Both the position numbers and the translations under genes were made by a program. Below, in pieces: positions 43,184-54,990 of a stretch of DNA of 64,000 nucleotides (position 1 is its first letter; each line of letters opens with the position of its first letter). The notes beneath the pieces were generated by a model that saw only the letters and a list, made by a program, of their open reading frames with translations, was not told where the DNA came from and searched no databases. The DNA comes from Allium sativum. Lineage: Eukaryota > Streptophyta > Magnoliopsida > Asparagales > Amaryllidaceae. The stretch spans positions 126,448,493 to 126,512,492 of the forward strand of contig CM060912.1 of the NCBI GenBank assembly GCA_030737875.1. Direction: 5' to 3'.

Positions 43184-44080
43184 TGTTAGACCAAAAAGTG
43201 GTTCTAACACCCAAATTGATTAAAAGCAGAATGAAATGAAATAAAAATAAAAATGAACACACAGGATTTATAGTGGTTCGGCGAAGAAATGCCTACGTCC
43301 ACTCGTTTTTCACTATTTTCCCTGATTTTGTTGCAAGTACAATGAAATATTCACTCGATTTCTCTCACAACTCTCTTACAATCACTCAATTGTCTAAAAA
43401 TAAATAATGAAAGAAGATTTGGATTTTCTGGGAGTGCTGGAATTCGGGCAATGAAGGTGGTTCAACTCTCAAAGTGTCCAAAAAAAGATCCTTTTCTTTG
43501 TCTCCAGATGGGGTATTTATAGGTGAGAATTTGCTCAGAACCCGATCCGGATCGGAGCCACGTGTCATCCATCCCATTAGCCTCGGGTTCGGATGGATTT
43601 CTGTGTTGACAACGCATCAGAGTAGTGGACGTTGAGGGTAGGAACTGGTCACGGCCGATCTGAATATCCAGGCACTCATGCAGGAGAGTGACGTGGAAGA
43701 CAGGTTCGGGTCTGAAGGGCATGCACAAGGGGTTCGGATCGGGGTACCCGATCCGACCCGGATTGACTTGGAACCAATTCTCTCTTCTCTTTATTATGCT
43801 CCGCTCCGCTCTGATCTATCTCCGTAGCAATCAAGTGGCTTTCCGATCCGACTGGGAGTATATTGCCCTCCGATCCGAACAGCTGTGCCTTTCTGATTTT
43901 CACAGCAATAGTTCACCGATCCGAATAGAAAACTTTATCCGATCCGAACCGAAAACATTATCCGATCCGAACCGATGCGCTGCTCTGATCCGACCTGCTT
44001 CAGTACTTCCCAAGTTTTTCAAGTTCTTCAACATTTTACATCTTGACTTTGTGTTACCCAGTTCACAAAGTGGGCTAACA
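43184..44080 (-). repeat. 5' LTR of Tat element (897 bp)
   Basis: Partner of 30029-30924 with about 28 differences, mostly transitions. It lies next to the primer site and gag start, so it is the transcribing LTR. Confidence 0.95.
43514..43521 (-). promoter_or_regulatory. TATA box of Tat 5' LTR
   Basis: On minus CTATAAATACCCC, with the TATAAATA core here. The same motif is at about 30356 in the other LTR. Confidence 0.65.
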
Positions 44081-44085
44081 ATACG
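44081..44085. repeat. Target-site duplication ATACG (right)
   Basis: Exact match to 30024-30028. Confidence 0.9.
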
Positions 44086-44615
44086 TGCCAACTCTTTTGT
44101 TACGTGGTCTAATAGAATATTACTACTAACTATCGTTTGAAGCAATAGGATGTACAAGTGCCTAATTACCTTTACAGTTAACGTAACCGTTTTCAAAATA
44201 TTGAAGTAATTAGTTTGCATAATGAAGCAGAAGCCTTTAACATGCCCAGTTTTTACGGAGTCAGGTCCTTTTTACACATGCCTAATCTTATACTATATAA
44301 CGCAGAGTTTTAATATAAAGCAAGAGACTTTTTATGGTAACTCAGATCTTACGCTATAATGCAGCCAAATTAATATATATATGTAATTAGTTAATTAGAA
44401 TTTTAGTTGAGGTTTTATTTATTTAAAACAATACGCATATGTTGTGTAACGCACACGCGCATATATATACAAAATCAAACAAAACCAAATTATGTTATTA
44501 ACAAGTCCAATGAAGACTATCGCAGCCAATTTATTTTTAAACATAATTAATTAATAAAAATAAGATTTTATTTAAAGGTTAATTAAATTAGATATAAGTC
44601 CTAAGTTGAATTGTA
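44086..44615. other. AT-rich non-coding stretch
   Basis: No gene or element structure recognised. Confidence 0.5.
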
Positions 44616-47600
44616 TGTGACGTTCTCATATGTTACCAGAATCGGACCCAACAAGGAGCGTTGAACCATATCGACGGACGAAATGTTTTAGTGCTAGTTC
44701 AGACAGGGTGGAGCACAACTGCGAGTTATTAAAACAAAGCTGTTTCAACAACGAATGAAAATCGAGGTGAGTTCAACTCACTCAGTTTTATCCCACTTAT
44801 ATTTTGTATAAGTTGGATTTAAATATTAGTGTGCTACATATTAATTGGGTGATGGATGTTTGAATTACTGTTATTGTTTGATGGTTGAATATTATATACG
44901 CTTATTGAAATAAAATGATATTGTTGAAATAACGTATTTGGATGCGGGGAAAACAGGTTGGAGGGATCTAACATGATTCCTCACACTTATTGTTTATTTT
45001 AATAATACAATTATATGAACTGTTCGACTGATATGATTGGGTGATTGACTTGATAACTTATTGTTGAATCTAAGTTCCACGTTTGTTTTGTTTTACCCAA
45101 TAAACAGTATTGGTTGAGTAATTAGTAGCAGTTGGACTAAAAATAAATAATGTTGCAAATATTGATTTACCATCGGTTGAATCGACGGTAATAAGGTTAT
45201 GAAATTTATTTTATAACCGAAGATAGATTTTAAATCTATATATTTTAATAAAAGTTCAATAAAGGAAATTATGGTTTATTATTTATTTTATAAGTTTTAA
45301 GTATTTTTAGATAGTTTACAAATCAAAGTCTTACGTTAACGAGGTTTATAAGGAGACGAGCAGAAACTAATGCAAGAGTTAAATTAATTGTTTCAAGAAA
45401 CAATTAATTGGAATTTATTTAAATTATGTTATTAATTAATTTAAAAGAATGAATAATTTGAATTGGTTAACGAGATGATCATGTTTTAGAATTGATTAAT
45501 TTAGTTTGGTATCAATTGATCTAATGAAATTGATTAGTGAATATTGCATTAACTTTAATAAGATTTTTAAATAAAAGTTTACTGTTTGTTTTAGTTAAAT
45601 AAGAAGTGAATATTTCTATAATAGTTAAAGATAATGTAAATTATTATTTTAATAATTTAAGTGATCAATTAATAATGAGATTCATTAAGGTAAGTAATTC
45701 AAGTGGATATTGAAATATAATTGGATTTTTTTTGAAAAGAGTTGATGAACGGTTTTATACTAAAACCCAAGTTTTATAACTAAGTTATAAAAGAGATTTT
45801 AAGCTGAGATGATAGCTTAAAATAAGTGTTTGAATTAAGAAATGGGAAGTGGATTAAAAGGGGTGCATATTAAGCCGGAGTTTTATAAATGATGTTTACA
45901 AAAAAAGGGAGCGTGAGACTAAAATGTTAAGTTAAACTAGCATTACTTAATAAAGGAATTGAAACGAGATTTTCAAGGTGGAAATTGGTTAGGCGAATTA
46001 GATGCGGGGTAATATGGATTAATAATAAGTCGAGATAAGAATTAGAACCTAACTGGATATTGGTTTAGTTGAATGATGTTCTGAGCGTCAATTTGATGTT
46101 GATTTCGGTCTTCGGGGTTGATACTTAGGGAGTTATTCTCTTATCAATGTACGGTTAGGGAATAATGATTGTTAAAGTGAATATATGCATGAATAATGTT
46201 ATAATAAATGTTTTGGAATAATAGTAAGATGGAAAATTGGATATCGTTATAAGATGTTTTTCCCAACTATTTAAATGGTTTTGAGAATATTAATAAGAAG
46301 TAAATAACATATTTTAAATTTTCAGAAGTTGAATTAATCAATTGATTATTGTTTATAATTAAAAGGGCCAAATGTTGCTGAGTACCGAATCAATGTATTC
46401 ATTTTATTGTCATGATTGAGTGACTGTTTATTTGATAATTAAATAACCGACTATCAAATCAGGCCAACGCGATTGTTTGTACGGAAAGACCCGGATCGAA
46501 TTTATATTCGAAAACCATTTCGTACCAGATGATACGAAATCGTCGAAGATACTAATTGAAGATGGGGCAATTGAAGACCGTGGATCTTCATAAGCGAAAG
46601 GATTATTTGTCAAATTTCTCTGATTTAGCGGCCAAAGGTATTTTGACAGTGATTCTATCATGATTGGAATCTTTCGGGTTGCAAGGAATACTCGCTACTG
46701 ATCCATAGGGTAATTCGAGGATGCAGTAGGAGAGTTCCTTTGGTTTGTCCAATCCCAGGACAACTTGTATGGACAGATGTATGACAGAGTATTTCCAAAG
46801 GGGTCACGTACATTGATTTCCTCAAACGTATTTCTGTGGCGACGGAGAAGATACCTTCTCTTAACTTAACAACCTGAGTATTTTTGTGGAAATTAATTAG
46901 TGATTTCTGAAGGATCTAACGATGTGGCATTCAAAGTGAACGGTGGTGTGCTATCTTAAAAAGATACGTTAGGACCTCATGCCTCATAACCGGGAAATGA
47001 CAAAAATCGGGCAGGCAGCATGGCTATACGGGTTGCTCCCATTAGGGTGTATAATCACCTTTATAGAGAAATTCCTTTTCCTTCTTTAATATGTCGATGC
47101 TCTCCCTTTTCTGGGAGCGGTTGCTGATCCCACCCATTGGTGATATACATTCGATACACTCAAGCGAAACGAGTGGCCGGTCATGTGTGGGCCGGGTTGC
47201 AAGACGTTCTTGTTGAACCCAGTGTATTTGCCTCTAGACGTACATTGTCGGCAGGTGGTTCCATACCTTGTCATAGTCGGAATTTGATCTCCAATAAGCA
47301 GCCGCGGTTTTGATTGTGTATTATGTATGTGGAGCGTAAGATGCAAGCGTTCCGGTAGATTGATACATATTTGTATTTAGACACTATCATAATATCAGAC
47401 GAGTATATGGTTTCAATATGTTTTGGTTTATCGTAAGGTAAAAACCGTCCGTGTTTATGTGTGGATTTGGTCTTACGATTTTTATTTCTTTCGAAAAGAT
47501 TTTGAACTTTAAAATTAAGTTGGATGATCCCCTTAAACTTTGCAAGTTGTTCTAACTCTGGTTCACCAGACTGACCCGATATTCATAATGCTCGGGTTAG

Positions 47601-47986
47601 ACCGGGTTGTACAGGTTCAGGTTATCGGATGTTGTGAAGAGACGGGCTAGAAGAGTCTAGATGTATGATATTTTACTATTCCGCTATTTGTAGTATATAA
47701 GGAAAGATTATTATAACTGTTCAGATGTGTTGGCTATAAGCTGTACTCTGATGTTTGTAAGTATTTTGCAAGCTCTCAATAAAGATTATTTTCATATTAT
47801 ATTTTGTTCCGCTACAATGTGAAACTTTGTGTTGTGGTGTTTCTTCTCCTTTTTCTTCTATTCTAATCTTTCTTTCTTATCTCACCCTCTACCTTCTTTT
47901 AACTTTCTGGATGTTCGGTACTGGAGTTTGGACACTAGATGTAATTGTGTCGAAAATTCGAGCATCGAATTTTCTGGTTCGTTACA
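44616..47986 (+). repeat. LTR-like segment related to the 10.5-kb element's LTRs
   Basis: Starts TGTGACGTTCTC and ends ...TCGTTACA, a plausible inverted end pair. Its 46915-47600 part shares blocks in the same order with 10940-11640: gatgtggcattcaaagtgaa, gggcaggcagcatggcta, gggtgtataatcacc, gatatacattcgatacactc. The end (47800-47990) also resembles that LTR's end. No primer site, interior or matching duplication was found (flanks ttgta and tccaa), so it is a truncated LTR or an old solo LTR. No coding content; 45000-46300 is AT-rich. Confidence 0.55.
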
Positions 47987-48234
47987 TCCAAGCTACATGG
48001 TTAACAATAGATTCGATGGACTAGGCATTATCCAGGTAGATAAGTCAAGGCAGTGCACCATAGTGTCGCATCTTCCTCATCTACATTCAATTCATGTTTC
48101 AACTGTGAAAATGTTGTCTTCAGTAAGGGTTTGGTGAGTATATCTGCCTTCTGAAACTTCGACGTTATGTATCCTATTTTAATTTTCCCACTAATGACTT
48201 GCTCCCTGATAAAGTATATATCCAGTTCGATGGT

Positions 48235-48540
48235 TTAGTTTTTGAGTGCAATATTGGGTTCGCTGTAAGAGCTATTGAACTGACATTGTCGCACCACACT
48301 GGGTTTCTTATCGATTTCCATTTTAAGCTCACTTAATAGAGATTGTATCCATAATATTTCTATTGCACTGCTTGCTACACTCTTGAATTCTGCTTTAGTA
48401 CTTGAACGAGACACAATGTTTTGCTTTTTTGCACACCAAGATACTGGGTTTTTCCCCACAAAGTTGCAATATCCTGTTGTTGATTTTCTGTTGTCTTGAT
48501 CAGTTCCCCAGTCTGCGTCTGCATAAGCGTTTATAGTCAA
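48235..48540 (-). pseudogene. Copia RNase H fragment
   Basis: Shows YADADWGTDQDNRKSTTGYC, then SWCAKKQNIVSRSSTKAEF, the conserved copia RNase H blocks. The frame then degenerates. Confidence 0.9.
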
Positions 48541-48834
48541 TGATTTACTGGTCTGCAGTATTAGTCCTTGATTAGTAGTGCCTTTGAGGTATCGTAGAAT
48601 TCTTTTAACTACTGTCCGGTGATCATTTGAAGGCCACTACATGTATTGACTTACTTTATTGACATTGTAAGCAATGTTAGGTCGTGTAATTGTGACATAC
48701 TGTAGGGCCCCTACTATGCTTTGATATAGTTTTGGATTTTGGAATGGTTGTCCCTTGTCCCTTGAGAGTTGCTGATTTGTTGCCATGGGTGTTGGAAGTG
48801 CATTTTCTTCGTCTATGTTAGCTCTTTGAAGTAT

Positions 48835-49732
48835 TTAATGAATGTATTTTTTCTGGTTAAGATGCATTTCAGTCCTTGCTTTCCTTTTTACTTCAATGCC
48901 TAGAAAGTAATTGAGTTCCTCGAGATCTTTTATAGAGAATTCAATGTCTAGTAGCTTGGTGATGTTGTTGATTTCTGTGTCACTTGTTGACTGATAGCCT
49001 TGCTTAACCAGTGTTGCTTTTAGTTTATCAAACCAAACCCTAAGTGCCTGCTTTAGTCCATATATTGCCTTATTAAGTTTGCATACCATAGTTTCTTGTC
49101 CTTTCTGAATATATCCCTGTGGTTGTTCCATAAAGACCTCTTCCTGCAAAACACCATTTAAGAAAGCGTTATTGACATCCAATTGCTTGATGGACCAGTT
49201 CTTATATAAGGCTATGGTCAAAATTATTCAAATTGAGGTGGATTTCACGATAGGTGAGAATATTTCAGTGAAATCGAATCCACATTGCTGTGAGTACCCC
49301 TTTGCTACAATCCTAGCCTTATATTTTGATACTCATCCATCAGCATTCGTTTTAATTTAATTTATATGTCCATTTTCTTCCTATAATGTTTTTGTTGCTT
49401 GGCATATCAACCAATGTCCAGGTTTTATTTTTGAGAAGTGCATTAAACTCCTCTTGCATTGCATCTCTCCATTTAACACTTGATGCAACTTCCTTGTATG
49501 ATATGGGTTTTGTTGAGTCCAGATTTATGTTAAAAACTTTGGGCTTATAAATGCCACTCTTCGCCCTCGTCCTCATTGATTTTTGTTGCGTGATTCTTGT
49601 TGTATTGGCCGAATATGACTTCATCATCATTAAGATCGTACTGTCTGGTATTTTGGACTTTTTTGGTTGTTTTAATTTCTGATGTGCTAAAAGGGAACAC
49701 ATCTTCATTAAATACCACATGTCTTGAAACAT
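48835..49732 (-). pseudogene. Copia reverse transcriptase fragment, active site missing
   Basis: 49732-49352 ends in WRDAMQEEFNALLKNKTW and IIGRKWTYKLN, the start of the copia RT. 49221-48835 continues with KQLDVNNAFLNGVLQEEVFM and KAIYGLKQALRVWFDKL. It then jumps from GYQSTSDTEI to LLDIEFSIKDLEELNYFLGI, so the YVDD segment has been deleted. Confidence 0.88.
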
Positions 49733-50437
49733 AGATTTTACCTTTGCTGTCTGTGCATTTATACCCTTTGTGATCTTTGAGGTAACCCAGAAATGTACAT
49801 GGCATAGACCTGTATTCTAGTTTGTGTGCATTGTATGGTCTTAACCAAGGGAAACACTGACATCCGAAAACTTTTAGGTGATTGTAGTCTGGTCTAACGT
49901 TATACAACACTTCTGTGGGCACTTGAAATTAAGTATTTTGGTTGGTATGATGTTGATCAAGTACATAGCAGTGTTGAATGCCCCTGGCCAGAACTTCAGT
50001 GGAACAAATGCTTTCGCAAGCAATGTTAGACCCGTCTCTACAATATGTCTATGATTTCTTTCGATAAAACAATTTTATTATGAGGTGTGTGGACATGTAA
50101 TTCTATGTTCAATCCCCTTGTTTTGAAAAAATTATTTTAGTGGAAGGAATTCTATTCCTCCATAAGTTTGAACTTTCTTAACTGGGTGACCAATTTTTTT
50201 CAGCAATACTTATAAATTGCATGGTAATATTGTTTACTTCATCTTTTAAAAGTAAATCCATACAAATCTGGAATAAACATCAATAAAGGAAATGTAATAT
50301 TTATATCCATAATCAGAGGTTATGGGTGCAGGTCCCCATACATCGGTAGTAACGAGTTCTAGTGGTATTGTGTATGTGGTTTCAGAGTGTGGAAATGTAA
50401 GTTTATGGCTTTTACCCATTTGGCAGAATTCATACAC
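49545..50437 (-). pseudogene. Copia integrase fragments
   Basis: 50437-50246 has CQMGKSHKLTFP and LVTTDVWGPAPITSDYGYKY, the start of the integrase core with its first Asp. 49922-49545 has HLKVFGCQCFPWLRPYNAHKL and SMPCTFLGYLKDHKGYKC, the C-terminal part. The middle is frameshifted. Confidence 0.88.
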
Positions 50438-51103
50438 ATATTTGTTTGGAATATCATTAATAGAGATTTTATTCTCATCGCATACAGCTTTGACAATTTT
50501 TATGCTTGGATGCCCCAGTCTATCATGCTAGAGATTAAAAGAATTACAAGACTTAGAAACATTGTTCATATTTGGACTGTAAATGTTACAAAATTTAGAC
50601 TATCCCGTACTTGCAGTAAACTTGTATAGTCCATTACTTTCCCTACCCTGCAAAATTGTTTCTCGAGTCAGTATATCCTTGACTAGACATATGTTTGGGT
50701 AGAATTCAAAGAATACGTTATTATCTTTGGAAATTATGAAACACTCATTAGATTTCTTTTGATTTCAAGAACACGCAGCAAATTATTTAAAAACAAAGGT
50801 CTAGAACCATTAAAACTTGCATTTCCTCTATGTGTGATGTGTATATTTGTAACACCCCGTAATTCTGTAACATTAAGTTTCAAAAACTAAAGTATAAATA
50901 ATTTTTAGAAGAAGAATTAAGGGAAATGGGTTACGCCATTGCGTTCGTCTCAAAATTCTGCTTGAGATAGAGTCCGAGTTTGCGTAAATCGGACTCCGTA
51001 TGAAGAAGTTATAGCTTCCAGAAGTTTCAGCAAAAATTCAAAACCAGCTCAGAAATTCAAAAATCGCAGAACTGGGCTGGGCGGGAAAATTCCCGTCCAA
51101 GCA

Positions 51104-51170
51104 GGTCGACCTACCTTAAGGGAGGTCGACCTACCCTAAGGGAGGTCGACCTGGGGGTCGAACTACCCCC
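51104..51170. repeat. GTCGAC array in LTR U3
   Basis: Three AGGTCGACCT(A/G) copies separated by accttaaggg-type spacers, plus a degenerate fourth. The partner LTR at 57456-57552 has five exact copies. Confidence 0.8.
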
Positions 51171-51238
51171 TAGATCTGGGCAGAATTCACATTTTTGAAC
51201 CTAGACGCGATTTTGGCCCTATACATTGATCAAAAAGC

Positions 51239-51246
51239 TATAAAAA
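51239..51246 (+). promoter_or_regulatory. Candidate TATA box of middle 5' LTR
   Basis: CTATAAAAACACCCC, about 75 bp after the GTCGAC array. The partner LTR has CTAGAAAAACACCCC at the same place (57626), which spoils the TATA. Confidence 0.6.
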
Positions 51247-51659
51247 CACCCCTAGGCCTCATATTTTCTCCTCACAACTTCTCTACATCTATACTCTACT
51301 CTAATTCTAATTAAAATAAAATAATATATAAATCTAAGACAAGGTTATGCTGCTCAAGTTTTTCAAGAAGAGATTTAAATCAAGTTAAAGCTTCAAGAAG
51401 GGAATCGAAGGCTAATTCAATGGCTTCGAGCAACGCCACACAAATCATAGCAAATCGCCTTTTCTAAACCGATCATTGTAAGTTCGGTTATTCCTTAGAT
51501 TTGAATGTGTAATTGGACTCGTGAATGTAATAAATTATAATATAGAACTGTGGCTATTGGCAAGTTAATTATCTTTGATTCATGCTTATGTCAAATCTAA
51601 CGTTATTTATGCCTTTGGATTTGATTCCCGATTGTGGCCTAGAACTTATTTTGGCTAAT

Positions 51660-51880
51660 TGCCAATGACTATGATTATGGGACTTTTGCCTGAGACTATA
51701 ACTATGAAACAGTTGCCCATGAAACTATCGCCTATGACTATGATTCATGACAAAAAGACTATTACATATAACTATGACCATAAGACTGTCGCCTATGACT
51801 ATGACTACGATTCATAAGTTTGAGACTATTGCACATGATTCATGACTATAAGACTATGGCCTATGATATTGACTAAGAAA
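51660..51880. repeat. gactatgattcatgac-type repeats in middle LTR
   Basis: Irregular repeats matching, in opposite orientation, the 35-bp arrays of the left element. Another copy is at 58045-58265. Confidence 0.65.
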
Positions 51881-52697
51881 TTATTGTGATTAGTCGCCCA
51901 TGAATATTGTGGTTAATTGCCTATAACTGTTGTAGTAATTGGTTATGCCTATTCCCATTAACCTATTAGGTTGTACTACGAACTGGCATTATGTTGGACC
52001 AAATCACCTATGCCTATTCCCTTAATTATGTTGGATCTCTTTTTTTGGGTGTAACTTGTCTAGTTTGTTCCTATTCACTATTATGTACATCGAACCCATT
52101 GGAATCATTATTTTTGTATTTGGTTCATTCTTGCATGGCTATTCTTTTATGTCAATTCTTGTGCTTATCCCCTATTCCTTGCTTTAATACTGTTAGTATC
52201 ATTTCATGAGTACATAGAAACTTGTGAAATCATGTTATACGTACGATTACGATGCGGGGATTGGACGTAGCTTAATTAAGTTAATTTGAAATAATAAAAT
52301 CTTGGCATAGTCTAAATTGGTTATAATAGTGAATGATTTACATGCATATTAGACTTGGGTATAAGTTGATAAATTTAATTGGCCATAAAGGGAGTAATTG
52401 GCGTGTAAACCAAGTTTTGGACATAAACGGTAAACTAGAATATTAAATCAAGTTTTGACATAAACCGTAAATTGGAATATTAATCTAGATTGTGCATGAA
52501 TTGTAAAAGGGGAATATAAAATCAAAAATTGGTATAAACTGCAAGTTGGGCTGATTGATAGGTAAATCAAGTTTTGGACATAGAATATAAATATGCTAGT
52601 TTGCATGACAAATAAATAAGATCTACGCTAAATTGATTTACGGAAAATTTACATTAATAATAAATATGTAAATTTAGTAAAAGACGAATACGCCTAA

Positions 52698-52900
52698 CCC
52701 AAGGTTAGATTGAGTTGTGGTGTAAAACTGCCCGAAACTGACCGGCACATCCAGTGACCACAACAATACCTGTCTAATGTGGATGGTTTGTGCATCAAGC
52801 CCAGAAAGGCCCGAGGTTAGACTGAGTTTTGGTGTAAACCTGCCCGGAACCAACCGGCACATCCAGTAACCACAACAATATCTGTCTAATGTGAGTGGTT
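52698..52900 (+). other. Twin-hairpin block in LTR (two units)
   Basis: Unit A: GTTGTGGT (52714-52721) faces ACCACAAC (52757-52764), inside TTAGAT/GTCTAA. Unit B (52811-52900) has GTTTTGGT against ACCACAAC (one mismatch) inside TTAGAC/GTCTAA. The loop region carries a conserved GCCCGGAACC...CCGG core. Confidence 0.72.
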
Positions 52901-52906
52901 GGTGCT

Positions 52907-52935
52907 TTAATTAATTAATTAATTAATTAATTAAG
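52907..52935. repeat. (TTAA)n microsatellite
   Basis: About seven TTAA units. Confidence 0.9.
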
Positions 52936-52964
52936 GCTCATGAATAAATCAAGCTAGAAATGGT

Positions 52965-53750
52965 GAGGTTAAGTAATTAGGGAAACACTTAACCGTAATA
53001 ACATGTTAACTAGGCAAGTGGGTGAGGTTAAGTAAATTTATAACACTTAATCGTTGTAACATGTTGATTAAGCAGATGATTGGGTTAAGTTAACTGAGGT
53101 AACACTTAACCAAAATATATAATGACATGTGGTGGGGTTAAGTAATACAAGAGGAAAACACTTAACCAATTATATAACATGATGTATGGGAAGGGTTAAG
53201 TTAACACGAGAACAACACTTAACCAATATAACAATATTTGAGGTAGGGTCAAGTCAACACCAGAAGGAAACACTTAACCAACATGACGTGACGGGTGGAT
53301 GAGTTAAGTTACTTGAATTGATTAATGACACTTGACCAATGTAACTCGATGAACGAATGGGGTTAAGTTAAATGGGAAATACTTAACCAATATAACCTGA
53401 TGAATGAACAAGGTTAAGTTAATAAATCACACTTAACCAATCCAACATGATAAGCAAGAAAGGTTAAGTTAATAAGAACCACTTAACCAACACGACTTGA
53501 CGAGTAGGAGGTTAAGTACACGTCGGTAGGTGGGTAATATTAGTAAATATAGGTCCACAAAACTTAACCATTAAATAAACATGCTTGAATCCGTGGGAAG
53601 GTTAAGTACATCCTGTGTAGGTGGGAAATATTAGTACATATAGGCCTGCAAACTTAACCGTTAAGAAAACATGCTAGAATCGGTGGGAGGGTGAAGTACG
53701 TCTCGTATGGGTGGGTAATATTTGTATATATAGGCCCTCAAACTTAACCA
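52965..53750. repeat. GGTTAAGT...ACTTAACC tandem inverted-repeat array
   Basis: About 13 units, first spaced 50-59 bp and later about 90 bp. Each starts with ggttaagt and ends with acacttaacc followed by an aacatg-like block, so each unit is a small hairpin. The related right LTR has only one or two such units (61068-61160), which points to amplification in this lineage. Confidence 0.8.
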
Positions 53751-54976
53751 GCAGGAAACCCTCGTAACGAGGACCAATTTTAGCAGTTACCCTCTTAGAT
53801 GTATCATGGTACCCTGAAACTAGGCAGGGTGGGGCACGATTACTGGGCTGATTATAAGCGGTCAAAGATAACGGCAGGGGGTCCGTCAGTGTAGGTTCTG
53901 ACGGTTTACAGACGTGCACGTACTCCGGAGTGGGAAAAAGCAGGCACTGGGTACCAGTAGTTATACACTATGCATCTTGAATCGTGTTGGGTCGCTACCA
54001 TAAGGCTTGATACACCTTATTGTGGGGCCAGCACAGAGCATCTACACGCCAGAGAGGGCCGACAGACACAGGCACGTGGAAAATTAATACAGGTAGGTAG
54101 CATAATCCCTAGTTGGACCTAGGTCGCGTAAACCCTGAATCCGATAAGCGTTCAATAGGTTGCATGGACCCCAGTGGCCTTGGGTAGCGTAAACCCTGGT
54201 TGAATCTAGTAAGCGTTCGATAGTAAACCCTAGATTAGATCTAGGTAATAAACGGAATCCCCATAATAGATGTACTCCTGAAGGCAACTGCAAATACGAG
54301 GATTGGGATCACGTTATCATATGATCATAGATTACTAGTTTCGACACCAGTTAGGTAGCGCAGAGATATAGAAATCAGTATAAACAGGGTAGTTGCGAAG
54401 CAGAGAAGGAGTAGAAGCGTATTCAGTTTATCAGTACATTCAGTTTATCAGTACATTCAGTTTATCTTGCCATATCCCATGCTTATCCCATATTATCTCG
54501 TTACTATGGTTTAGTCTTATATTTAGTTTATTCATGTCATGACCCTTTTCCCCGTTTAAATACTAAGAATCACTGGACTTACCAGACTTTATGTCTGACC
54601 TGGTTTACTTTCGCCTCTTTTCTTCCGTTCCCCCCAGGTAGTTAGGGAGGGAATAGCTCAGGTTTGTTTGGACCGTTACTCTTTCCAAGCTTGAAGACTC
54701 TTTGACGTGTTGCCTTGGACTCTCTCTTCTACTGCAATGGCTGGCTCATGCTTTATCTGGGGAAATCATTTTATGCTTCTTTATTTTTGTAAGTAAGACA
54801 GGATACTTTGGTATTGTAAAACAATCTTTGTACAAGCTGTTTATCAATGAAATAAAGTTTTTTTGCCGCTGCTTTAATTGTATGCCTTGTAATTTATCTG
54901 CATTTTTACCTATAATGCTCCACCGAAATTAAGGCATCCCTTTGTGATTGACCTTAATGGTAGGTGGAGTGTTACA

Positions 54977-54990
54977 CTTGGTATCAGAGC
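54977..54990 (+). other. Primer binding site, initiator Met tRNA type
   Basis: TGGTATCAGAGC starting at 54979, two bases after the 5' LTR. Confidence 0.9.

Larger units (their letters stand above)
30029..44080 (-). mobile_element. Tat-lineage Ty3/gypsy retrotransposon, complete but mutated
   Basis: 14,052 bp bounded by 0.9-kb LTRs and a perfect 5-bp duplication. Gag-protease-RT-RNase H-aRNase H-integrase lie on minus. A 6-kb region beyond integrase holds an antisense, intron-containing gene. The second, archaeal-type RNase H and an extra antisense 3' ORF are hallmarks of the Tat lineage (Retand/Grande/Ogre relatives). Disabling changes seen are three in-frame TAG stops in gag-pol, one 2-bp slippage in integrase and three stops in the antisense gene. 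LTR difference of about 3% suggests insertion in the order of one to two million years ago if usual plant rates apply (inference). Confidence 0.95.
48035..50847 (-). pseudogene. pol: Ty1/copia pol relic, heavily decayed
   Basis: Reading on minus from 50847: pre-integrase segment (IHITHRGNASFNG), integrase, RT and RNase H, ending near 48035 after ADILTKPL. This order (integrase before RT) defines Ty1/copia. Many frameshifts and stops break it. Its upstream part is missing because a gypsy LTR starts at 50848; the rest may lie beyond the window. Confidence 0.9.
50848..54976 (+). repeat. 5' LTR of middle gypsy element (4129 bp)
   Basis: TGTAACACCCCG start and GTGTTACA end, followed by the primer site. 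Contains the GTCGAC array, TATA box, 35-bp-like repeats, twin hairpins, a (TTAA)n run and a long GGTTAAGT array that the sister LTR families lack in this size. It shares 53760-54060 with 61180-61490 of the right LTR. Confidence 0.92.

Noticed and set aside
44616..47986. A solo LTR with target duplication
   Set aside because: Flanks ttgta and tccaa do not match, so only an LTR-like segment is claimed.
53674..54293. Minus-strand frames of 69-81 codons in the middle LTR
   Set aside because: Inside a conserved LTR module, not kept open in the right LTR.
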